The notes under the pieces are model-generated. The model was not told the origin of the DNA. It saw only the letters and a list, made by a program, of their open reading frames with translations, and searched no databases. A stretch of DNA of 5,799 nt, from the NCBI GenBank assembly GCA_905235695.1, contig CAJOMW010000073.1, positions 1 through 5,799 on the forward strand. The letters are read 5' to 3'. This DNA is from an uncultured Clostridia bacterium (lineage in GTDB: Bacteria; Bacillota; Clostridia; Oscillospirales; CAG-382). Both the position numbers and the translations under genes were made by a program. This document shows positions 1-5,166 of the stretch, one piece after another. Position 1 is the first letter of the stretch. Each line of letters begins with the position of its first letter.

Positions 1-57
1 GATGAAGGAAACAAGAGAATTGCCGGACTTTTGAAGAATTTTCTTGAAAGTCTCTGA
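1..57 (+). CDS. 3' end of an unidentified protein-coding gene (partial)
   Basis: Frame 1 is open from the left edge and reads DEGNKRIAGLLKNFLESL before a TGA at 55-57, followed at once by an in-frame TAA (58-60). The tandem stops, the amphipathic helix-like composition, and the correctly spaced start of the next gene about 30 nt downstream support this being the true C-terminus of a plus-strand gene. Eighteen residues are too few to name a family, and I do not recognise it. The short gap to the next gene, with no hairpin terminator in it, suggests the two are co-transcribed. Confidence 0.55.
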   Translation, partial: DEGNKRIAGLLKNFLESL

Positions 58-72
58 TAAAAGTTAAAAGTT

Positions 73-77
73 AAAGG
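73..77 (+). promoter_or_regulatory. Ribosome-binding site that selects the 87 start of the membrane protein
   Basis: AAAGG lies directly against the ATG at 78, leaving no spacer, but nine bases ahead of the second in-frame ATG at 87. That spacing is normal for a Shine-Dalgarno site, so 87 is the preferred start. The bases just before it (61-76) contain a short AAGTTAAA direct repeat of no evident function. Confidence 0.55.
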
Positions 78-86
78 ATGAAGAAA

Positions 87-617
87 ATGAAAAAGAAAGA
101 GAAAGACGTAAACTCAGGCATTGAAAAAGTAAAGAATTCAATTACAAGCGCAGTCAGCAGGTTTTTCAGACGTTTTGCAATGTGCTATGCGCTGATAATT
201 CTCGCAATGTCAATAATAGGAGTGCTTCAGAATTCCGAGAACGTGATGTTCTGCTCACAGCTTTTGTGGATCGCACTCTTTTCATTTCTTATTGCGGTTA
301 TATTTATAATAACCGATATTTTCGCGGCAAAAAATATGAATCTGATTGTCGTGCGCGGAATTCATTTCGTTTTGTCATACGCGGCATTTTATCTTACGTT
401 TGTGGCAGGCGGCGCAGGAGAAATGTATTTCAGAAACAGCTCAGGCGGAACTAACAGAGTATTTATGATTATCTGTATCACGTTTATATTTATAGGAGTT
501 TACGCAGTTGCAGCGTTCTTCAGGATAGGATATGCGCATCTTAAAGCAAAGTCCGAAAACAGGAAAAAGTCTTACGACAGCATATATACGGATAATTCCG
601 ACAATTCAGACAACTGA
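87..617 (+). CDS. Small four-helix integral membrane protein, function unknown
   Basis: The product is 176 residues from the ATG at 87; an in-frame ATG at 78 would add three residues but has no room for a ribosome-binding site. A lysine-rich amphipathic N-terminus (KKKEKDVNSGIEKVKN) is followed by four hydrophobic segments, at about residues 30-47, 58-80, 90-109 and 124-146 of this start. The arginines before helix 1 and the Lys/Arg-rich stretch after helix 4 (HLKAKSENRKK) predict both ends in the cytoplasm. The C-terminus is a hydrophilic tail ending in the tripeptide repeat DNSDNSDN. Size and topology resemble the DUF3021 class of small four-helix Firmicutes proteins, but I see no decisive motif, so this is only a resemblance. 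There is no signal peptide and no catalytic signature. It sits 30 nt after the partial upstream gene and 89 nt before the methyltransferase on the same strand. Low-complexity lysine runs near the start are usual for such proteins. Confidence 0.8.
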   Translation: MKKKEKDVNSGIEKVKNSITSAVSRFFRRFAMCYALIILAMSIIGVLQNSENVMFCSQLLWIALFSFLIAVIFIITDIFAAKNMNLIVVRGIHFVLSYAAFYLTFVAGGAGEMYFRNSSGGTNRVFMIICITFIFIGVYAVAAFFRIGYAHLKAKSENRKKSYDSIYTDNSDNSDN

Positions 618-661
618 AAGACGACGGCGTACCGTATTTTATTGAAAACAGCAATATAAAA

Positions 662-684
662 ATCGCCGGCGGAGCGTCGGCGAT
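662..684 (+). other. GC-rich hairpin between membrane protein and methyltransferase (weak terminator or leader structure)
   Basis: ATCGCCG at 662-668 pairs perfectly with CGGCGAT at 678-684. Pairing can continue inward through a G-U pair and two G-C pairs to a three-base GAG loop, for about ten base pairs in total. A run of A precedes it (656-662) and the interrupted T-stretch ATAAATTT follows. The 3' U-tract is poor for an intrinsic terminator, so partial termination, transcript-end protection or a role in the leader of the methyltransferase are all possible. It ends 13 nt before the methyltransferase ribosome-binding site and does not include it. Confidence 0.4.
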
Positions 685-697
685 AAATTTGTGCTTT

Positions 698-703
698 GGA
701 GGA
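698..703 (+). promoter_or_regulatory. Ribosome-binding site that selects the ATG at 707 for the methyltransferase
   Basis: GGAGGA precedes the ATG at 707 by three bases (four from the GGAGG core). This is a strong but closely spaced Shine-Dalgarno match. An in-frame TTG at 689 lies upstream of this site, so it would place the site inside the coding region and has no good site of its own. The 707 start also gives the N-terminus expected for the family (MPNTYNYVATCLFGLEKFVG). Confidence 0.75.
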
Positions 704-706
704 ACA

Positions 707-1840
707 ATGCCAAATACATACAATTACGTTGCCACCTGCCTTTTCGGGCTTGAAAAGTTCGTAGGCGAAGAGCTTGACGCCATAGGCGCAGCCAGAAGAG
801 AGACGATAGACGGAAGGGTATATTTCAGCGGCGATGAAAACGTCCTTGCGGCGGCAAATATAAATCTCAGAACGGCAGAGAGAGTGCTTATCGAGCTGTC
901 GTCGTTTAAAGCAGAGACATTCACAGAGCTGTTTGACGGAGTTAAGGATATACCGTGGGAGAGCTTTATCGGAAAGCGAGACGCATTCCCGGTAAAAGGA
1001 CATTCGGTAAAATCCAAGCTGTTTTCCGTGCCGGACTGCCAGAAGATAATAAAAAAGGCCGTTGTCGAGCGGTTAAAGAGCGCATATCACACAGATTGGT
1101 TTGAAGAGAGCGGTACTAAATATCAAATAGAGTTTTTTATTCTTAACGACAAGGCGTGTATAATGATCGACACGACAGGCGTTGCTCTTCACAAGAGGGG
1201 ATACAGAACCGAGGCAGGGGAGGCGCCAATACGCGAAACGCTTGCGGCAGCACTGGTGAAAATAGCTCGTCCGAGGCTTGACGTTCGCCTGTGGGACCCA
1301 TTCTGCGGCTCGGGAACGATACCGATAGAGGCGGCGCTTATAATGTCAAATACCGCACCCGGAATAAAAAGACGCTTTTCGGCGGAGGAATACGGCTTTA
1401 TTCCGGGCAAAATCTGGAGCGAGCAGCGAGAATCGGCAAAGGAAAACATATATTCAGACGAATTTGAAATATACGCTTCCGATATAGACAGCCGAGTTTT
1501 GAAAACCGCGAACGCCAATATAGCGCGCGCCGGAATGAACAAATATATAAAAACCTTTGTCAAAGATGCGACAGATATTGAAAAAGACGACGTCAGAACG
1601 ACCATTATCTGCAATCCGCCGTACGGAGAGCGTCTTGAATCGATACGAGAGGCGAGGGAGCTGTACAGGAAAATGGGGAAAAATTTTCCGCTGCTCTCTC
1701 CGTGGCAAATATATATAATAACGTCGGAAGAGGAGTTTGAGAAGCTGTACGGCGTAAAGGCGGATAAAGTGAGAAAGCTTTATAACGGAATGATAAAGTG
1801 CAATTACTATCAGTATTTTAAGAACAACAGCAAAAGGTGA
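707..1840 (+). CDS. rlmL: THUMP-domain class I SAM-dependent RNA methyltransferase, RlmL/YpsC type (23S rRNA guanine-N2)
   Basis: The 377-residue product matches the size of Bacillus YpsC and of the N-terminal RlmL half of the fused E. coli RlmKL. The order is: an N-terminal ferredoxin-like segment (about 1-45), a THUMP RNA-binding domain (about 45-155), the family hallmark LHKRGYR (161-167) with APIRETLAAALV (173-184), then a Rossmann methyltransferase domain. Visible catalytic motifs are DPFCGSGT (197-204, SAM binding), SDID (258-261, ribose-binding acidic motif), an Asp at 287 in KDATD, and NPPYGER (303-309), the NPPY motif of N2-guanine and N6-adenine methyltransferases. The family transfers methyl from SAM to the exocyclic amine of a guanine in 23S rRNA (G2445 in E. 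coli for RlmL). Assigning the same target here is inference from family membership. The protein is cytoplasmic and intact. The stop at 1838-1840 overlaps the ribosome-binding region of the next gene. A tRNA guanine-N2 methyltransferase (TrmN/Trm14-like) is the main alternative, but length and the LHKRGYR block favour the YpsC group. Confidence 0.9.
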   Translation: MPNTYNYVATCLFGLEKFVGEELDAIGAARRETIDGRVYFSGDENVLAAANINLRTAERVLIELSSFKAETFTELFDGVKDIPWESFIGKRDAFPVKGHSVKSKLFSVPDCQKIIKKAVVERLKSAYHTDWFEESGTKYQIEFFILNDKACIMIDTTGVALHKRGYRTEAGEAPIRETLAAALVKIARPRLDVRLWDPFCGSGTIPIEAALIMSNTAPGIKRRFSAEEYGFIPGKIWSEQRESAKENIYSDEFEIYASDIDSRVLKTANANIARAGMNKYIKTFVKDATDIEKDDVRTTIICNPPYGERLESIREARELYRKMGKNFPLLSPWQIYIITSEEEFEKLYGVKADKVRKLYNGMIKCNYYQYFKNNSKR

Positions 1841-1849
1841 GGGGATAAT

Positions 1850-2986
1850 ATGAACAACACGCCTCGGCTTCTGCCGGAATTCAAGACCTGCCCTGCCGTT
1901 TTTGCGGTCAAGAATTATTATCAGATAATGGTACCGGTAAAGAGCGATTTGCTTTTTTGTGTAACCGTCGGCGGCAAGAGCTACTATGACCACTCAAACG
2001 GCATCATTCGCTCCTCAACACGTATGCACAGGGTAAACGTCCCCATGTCCGAGCTTGACAAGGCAGGGGAGTACACGGTAAGCTACAGAAAGATAATTGA
2101 CAGAAAGCCGTATTTTCCCGAAACGGAAGAGCCGGTAAGCGCCGTTTATAAGTTCAGAAGTGTTCCGAAAAGCGGCAGAATAAACATATATCATCTTTCA
2201 GATACGCACGGCAATTTTGATTTGCCGTCAGCGGCAGGAACATATTTCGGCGAGGAAACAGACCTTCTTATACTAAACGGCGACATTCCTGATCACAGCG
2301 GAAAGGTTGAGAACTTCGATCTTATATTCAGACTGTGTGAGGCGGTTACCGGCGGCTCACGCCCGTGCATATTCTCCAGAGGCAACCACGACACGCGCGG
2401 CTTTTACGCCGAAAATATTGCCGATTATACTCCTACCGAAAACGGACGCTCGTATTTCTCGTTCAGACTCGGAAGAATATGGGGTATAGTTATGGACTGC
2501 GGCGAGGATAAGTCGGACGACCGCACGGAATACGGACACACCGTCTGCTGTCACGAATTCAGGCTCGAAGAGACAGAGTATCTTAAAGAGGTAATAAAGA
2601 ACGCCGATAACGAGTACAACGCTCCCGGCGTTGAATACAGAATAGTCATTGTCCACAACCCGTTCTCGTTTACCATGAATCCGCCTTTTGACATCGAGCA
2701 GGAGCTGTATTCGGAGTGGCTGAGACTTCTTGATGAAAACGTAAAGCCGGACGTAATGCTTGCCGGACATCTTCATACGGCCGAAATATCGCATAAAGGC
2801 GGAAGGCTTGACAGCAAAGGACAGATATGCCCTGTAATAGTCGGCTCAAAATTTTCGACAAACGATAAAAATGTCATGACGAGCTTTGTCGGATGCGCCG
2901 CAACGCTTGATAAAAACAAGATGAAAGTATGCTTTACGGACGATGGGCATAACGTCATTTTCTCGGAAGAGCTGATTTTAAAATAG
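1850..2986 (+). CDS. Calcineurin-like metallophosphoesterase with N-terminal beta-rich domain
   Basis: The product has 378 residues and a complete dinuclear-metal phosphoesterase signature: SDTHG (ligands D118, H120), NGD (D145), GNHD (N179, H180, D181), VHN (H269) and GHLH (H307, H309). All expected metal ligands are present, so it should be active on a phosphomonoester or phosphodiester; the substrate cannot be read from the sequence. Residues 1 to about 105 precede the catalytic domain and look beta-rich (alternating hydrophobics, FCVTVGGKSYYD, GEYTVSYRKI). They suggest an Ig/fibronectin-like domain in the position seen in purple acid phosphatases. The usual extra purple-acid-phosphatase residues cannot be confirmed, and there is no signal peptide or membrane helix, so a cytoplasmic location is likely. 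The start has the purine-rich site AAGGTGAGGGG (1834-1844), which overlaps the stop of the methyltransferase only 9 nt upstream, implying translational coupling. The C-terminal end (about 325-378) is beta-strand-like and ends shortly before the chaperonin control region. Confidence 0.88.
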   Translation: MNNTPRLLPEFKTCPAVFAVKNYYQIMVPVKSDLLFCVTVGGKSYYDHSNGIIRSSTRMHRVNVPMSELDKAGEYTVSYRKIIDRKPYFPETEEPVSAVYKFRSVPKSGRINIYHLSDTHGNFDLPSAAGTYFGEETDLLILNGDIPDHSGKVENFDLIFRLCEAVTGGSRPCIFSRGNHDTRGFYAENIADYTPTENGRSYFSFRLGRIWGIVMDCGEDKSDDRTEYGHTVCCHEFRLEETEYLKEVIKNADNEYNAPGVEYRIVIVHNPFSFTMNPPFDIEQELYSEWLRLLDENVKPDVMLAGHLHTAEISHKGGRLDSKGQICPVIVGSKFSTNDKNVMTSFVGCAATLDKNKMKVCFTDDGHNVIFSEELILK

Positions 2987-3020
2987 CTTTTGGCGAAACA
3001 AGCGGTCAACTGCCAAAATG

Positions 3021-3039
3021 ATTGTTAACAATATGTTAA
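3021..3039. repeat. Overlapping palindromes upstream of the groES promoter
   Basis: ATTGTTAACAAT (3021-3032) is a perfect 12-base palindrome. It overlaps a second perfect inverted repeat, TTAACA (3025-3030) and TGTTAA (3034-3039), separated by ATA. Together they present three TTAA-centred half-sites in 19 bases, ending 15 bases before the -35 box. The arrangement could be an operator for an unidentified regulator or a chance product of AT-rich sequence. It does not match CIRCE, nor the spaced half-sites of Rex or CtsR. Confidence 0.4.
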
Positions 3040-3054
3040 ATGTGGAAAAAACTA

Positions 3055-3083
3055 TTGATTTTTTACTAAGATAGGTATAAAAT
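3055..3083 (+). promoter_or_regulatory. Sigma-A type promoter of groES-groEL
   Basis: A -35 element TTGATT (3055-3060) and a -10 element TAAAAT (3078-3083) are separated by exactly 17 bases. The overlapping TATAAA at 3076-3081 would give 15. Each box has only one or two departures from TTGACA/TATAAT, and an A-rich stretch (3046-3051) lies just upstream. Transcription is predicted to start near 3089-3091, placing the CIRCE element at about +5 to +31 of the transcript. This is a typical arrangement for HrcA-repressed vegetative promoters. Confidence 0.75.
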
Positions 3084-3094
3084 ACAATATGTAA

Positions 3095-3121
3095 TTAGCA
3101 CTTGACCTTTTAGAGTGCTAA
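3095..3121. promoter_or_regulatory. CIRCE operator (HrcA-binding inverted repeat)
   Basis: TTAGCACTT (3095-3103), a nine-base spacer (3104-3112) and GAGTGCTAA (3113-3121) match the CIRCE consensus TTAGCACTC-N9-GAGTGCTAA at 17 of 18 arm positions. The only departure is the innermost base of the left arm, T instead of C, opposite G. HrcA is known to bind CIRCE and repress groESL, with GroEL helping HrcA to stay active. The position just after the predicted transcription start fits repression of initiation, and the element is also transcribed into the leader. hrcA is not in this window. Confidence 0.96.
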
Positions 3122-3151
3122 ACAAAATTATTCATTTAGGAGGAATACAAA

Positions 3152-3439
3152 ATGAAATTAAAACCTCTTTCTGACAGAGTAGTTATCAAAACCATCGAAG
3201 CAGAAGAAACCACCAAGAGCGGCATAATTCTTACAGCTGCCGCTCAGGAAAAGCCCAGCATTGCTGAGGTTATAGAAGTTGGTCCCGGAGGAGTTGTAGA
3301 CGGCAAGGAAGTCGTTATGACCGTTAAGAAGGGCGACAAGGTAATAACGAGCAAATATTCGGGTACCGAAATTAAGCTCGACGGTGTTGAGTACTCGGTC
3401 GTAAGACAGAGCGACATTTTAGCAATAGTTGAAGACTAA
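3152..3439 (+). CDS. groES: Co-chaperonin GroES (Hsp10)
   Basis: The 95-residue product has the family's usual length. It begins MKLKPLSDRVVIK, the conserved Cpn10 opening strand. The mobile loop at about 17-33 carries the GroEL-binding tripeptide I25-I26-L27 (IVL in E. coli). The roof-loop region VGPGGVVDGKEV is at 43-54, and the C-terminal strand GVEYSVVRQSDILAIVED ends the chain. It should form a heptameric lid that caps the GroEL ring after ATP binding and encloses the substrate in the cytoplasm. A consensus AGGAGG (3138-3143) sits eight bases before the ATG. It is the first gene after the CIRCE-controlled promoter, and groEL follows after 21 nt. All features are standard and no residue is obviously missing. 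Confidence 0.98.
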   Translation: MKLKPLSDRVVIKTIEAEETTKSGIILTAAAQEKPSIAEVIEVGPGGVVDGKEVVMTVKKGDKVITSKYSGTEIKLDGVEYSVVRQSDILAIVED

Positions 3440-3460
3440 TTACATTGGAGGTAGATTTAT

Positions 3461-5083
3461 ATGTCAAAGGATCTTGCATACGGAATTGACGCGAGAAACG
3501 CTCTTAAAAAGGGTGTTGACGCAGTTGCGGATACCGTTAAGGTAACGCTCGGACCTAAGGGCAGAAACGTAGTTCTCGATAAGAAATACGGCTCGCCCCT
3601 TATAACTAACGACGGTGTCACGATAGCTAAGGAAATCGAGCTTGAAGACGCTATGGAAAACATGGGCGCACAGCTTCTCAAGGAGGTTGCCACCAAGACA
3701 AACGACGCAGCCGGCGACGGCACGACGACGGCAATTCTTCTCGCACAGGCATTTGTAAGAGAAGGTATGAAGAACGTTGCGGCAGGCGCTAACCCCATGA
3801 TAGTGAGAAAGGGCATACAGAAGGCAGTCAACAAAGCAGTTGAGAGCCTTGCGTCCATCTCTAAGAAGGTAAACGGTTCAAGCGATATAGCAAGAGTCGG
3901 TGCTGTTTCGTCTGCTGACGAGGTTATAGGCAAGCTCATTGCCGATGCAATGGAAAAAGTAACGTCCGACGGCGTTATAACCGTTGAGGAATCAAAGTCT
4001 GCTGAGACTTTCTGCGAGGTAGTAGAAGGTATGCAGTTTGACAGAGGTTATATTTCACCTTATATGGTAACCGATACCGATAAGATGGAAGCCGTTATAG
4101 ACGACGCACTCCTTCTTATAACGGACAAGAAGATATCCAACATTCAGGATATTCTTCCTCTTCTCGAGCAGCTCGTTCAGTCGGGCAGAAAGCTCGTCAT
4201 AATAGCTGAAGATATCGAAGGCGAAGCTCTCTCGACACTTCTCGTCAACAAGCTCCGTGGAACGTTTACTTGCGTTGCTGTCAAGGCTCCCGGCTTTGGC
4301 GACAGAAGAAAGGAAATGCTTACCGATATAGCTATCCTTACGGGCGGAGAAGTTATTTCTTCCGATCTCGGACTTGAGCTCAAGGATACGACGATTGACC
4401 AGCTCGGCAAGGCTCGCCAGGTAAAGATAAACAAGGAAAATACGATAATCGTAGGCGGCGCAGGCGACGCAGAGCAGATAAAGGGCAGAATAGCTCAGAT
4501 AAAGGCAGCTATTGACACGACCACTTCCGAATTTGATAAAGAAAAGCTCCAGGAAAGACTTGCAAAGCTCTCCGGCGGCGTTGCTGTTATCAAGGTCGGC
4601 GCAGCTACCGAAACCGAAATGAAGGAAAAGAAGCTCCGCATCGAGGACGCTCTCAACGCAACAAAGGCTGCTGTTGAAGAGGGTATAGTTCCCGGCGGCG
4701 GAACGGCGTTTGCAAATATCCTTCCCGACGTCGAAAAGCTCCTTGATGAGACCGAAGGTGACGAAAAGACCGGCGTTGCAATAGTTGTCAAGGCACTTGA
4801 AGAGCCTATCCGTCAGATAGCCTACAATGCAGGCAAGGACGGCTCTGTTGTCCTCGATAAGATACTCTCGAGCGGCAAGGCCGGATACGGCTACGACGCA
4901 TATAACGACGTATTTGTCGATATGGTAGAAGCAGGTATCGTAGATCCTACAAAGGTATCCAGAAGCGCTCTCCAGAATGCGGCTTCCGTTGCATCCATGA
5001 TACTCACCACAGAGGCTCTCGTTGCTGATAAGCCCGAGCCGCCGGCTTCCGCTCCCGCAGCACCGGATCCCGGAATGTATTGA
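3461..5083 (+). CDS. groEL: Chaperonin GroEL (Hsp60/Cpn60)
   Basis: The product is a full-length, intact 540-residue chaperonin. Nucleotide-binding elements are VTLGPKGRNV (28-37), the catalytic aspartate D51 in NDGVTIAKEIELED, GDGTTT (85-90, with D86 equivalent to E. coli D87), and D396 in RIEDAL (equivalent to D398). The Cpn60 signature AAVEEGIVPGGG is at 403-414. Apical-domain substrate and GroES contacts are conserved as Y197, Y201, L232, L235, L257, L261, V262 and N263; the E. coli F204 position is Met202. It should assemble as a tetradecameric double ring that folds proteins with ATP and GroES. GGAGG at 3447-3451 lies nine bases before the ATG. The C-terminus is unusual relative to E. 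coli: it lacks Gly-Gly-Met repeats and instead ends in a Pro/Ala-rich segment, PEPPASAPAAPDPGMY. Expression should follow the CIRCE promoter upstream of groES, and the operon ends in the hairpins just downstream. Confidence 0.99.
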   Translation: MSKDLAYGIDARNALKKGVDAVADTVKVTLGPKGRNVVLDKKYGSPLITNDGVTIAKEIELEDAMENMGAQLLKEVATKTNDAAGDGTTTAILLAQAFVREGMKNVAAGANPMIVRKGIQKAVNKAVESLASISKKVNGSSDIARVGAVSSADEVIGKLIADAMEKVTSDGVITVEESKSAETFCEVVEGMQFDRGYISPYMVTDTDKMEAVIDDALLLITDKKISNIQDILPLLEQLVQSGRKLVIIAEDIEGEALSTLLVNKLRGTFTCVAVKAPGFGDRRKEMLTDIAILTGGEVISSDLGLELKDTTIDQLGKARQVKINKENTIIVGGAGDAEQIKGRIAQIKAAIDTTTSEFDKEKLQERLAKLSGGVAVIKVGAATETEMKEKKLRIEDALNATKAAVEEGIVPGGGTAFANILPDVEKLLDETEGDEKTGVAIVVKALEEPIRQIAYNAGKDGSVVLDKILSSGKAGYGYDAYNDVFVDMVEAGIVDPTKVSRSALQNAASVASMILTTEALVADKPEPPASAPAAPDPGMY

Positions 5084-5098
5084 TATAAATAAACAGAT

Positions 5099-5124
5099 AG
5101 GGGACAGCAGTTTTGCTGTCCCCT
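5099..5124 (+). terminator. First hairpin after groEL (intrinsic terminator or 3'-end stabiliser)
   Basis: AGGGGACAGCA (5099-5109) pairs perfectly with TGCTGTCCCCT (5114-5124) around a GTTT loop, giving an 11-base-pair GC-rich stem 15 bases after the groEL stop. The following GAATTTTC holds only four consecutive T, so it is a moderate terminator on the plus strand. It probably acts together with the next hairpin. Confidence 0.75.
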
Positions 5125-5134
5125 GAATTTTCAT

Positions 5135-5165
5135 AAAAAAGGACTGCTGTTGCAGCCCCTTTTTT
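5135..5165. terminator. Second, bidirectional terminator between groEL and the convergent kinase-like gene
   Basis: A six-base A run (5135-5140) plus GG pairs with CC plus a six-base T run (5158-5165). CTGC (5144-5147) pairs with GCAG (5152-5155) around a TGTT loop, with a small A versus CC internal mismatch. The symmetric A/T flanks give a U-tract on whichever strand is transcribed. It can therefore end groEL transcripts from the left and the minus-strand gene from the right, whose stop codon begins two bases beyond the hairpin. Confidence 0.8.
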
Positions 5166-5166
5166 A

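Noticed and set aside
642..660. TTGAAA and TATAAA as a promoter for the methyltransferase
   Set aside because: The boxes are only seven bases apart, far too close for a sigma-A promoter.
689..706. TTG start adding six residues to the methyltransferase
   Set aside because: The strong GGAGGA at 698-703 lies inside this extension and serves the ATG at 707; no suitable site precedes 689.
1454..1993. Minus-strand open frame spanning the methyltransferase/phosphoesterase junction
   Set aside because: It overlaps two genes with clear catalytic motifs and shows no family signature of its own.
3004..3010. GGTCAAC as a CtsR operator half-site
   Set aside because: CtsR needs tandem GGTCAAA heptads three bases apart; the next heptad (CAAAATG) does not match.
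2988..3018. Inverted repeat TTTTGGC/GCCAAAA after the metallophosphoesterase as a terminator
   Set aside because: The stem is only seven base pairs with a 17-base loop and is followed by TGATTGTTAAC rather than a T-run. It is too weak to call a terminator.
3022..3039. Rex-type operator upstream of groES
   Set aside because: Rex sites pair TTGTTAA with TTAACAA across a short spacer. Here the second half is ATGTTAA in the wrong orientation.
3457..3939. Open frame of 160 codons antisense to the start of groEL
   Set aside because: It is fully inside groEL, with Ala/Ser/Thr/Leu-rich composition typical of a reverse shadow, and has no motif.
4055..5134. Open frame of 359 codons antisense to groEL
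   Set aside because: It lies opposite the well-conserved groEL frame, has no ribosome-binding site or recognisable motif, and is Cys/Leu/Ser-rich as expected from reading a biased coding strand backwards. It is a codon-usage shadow.
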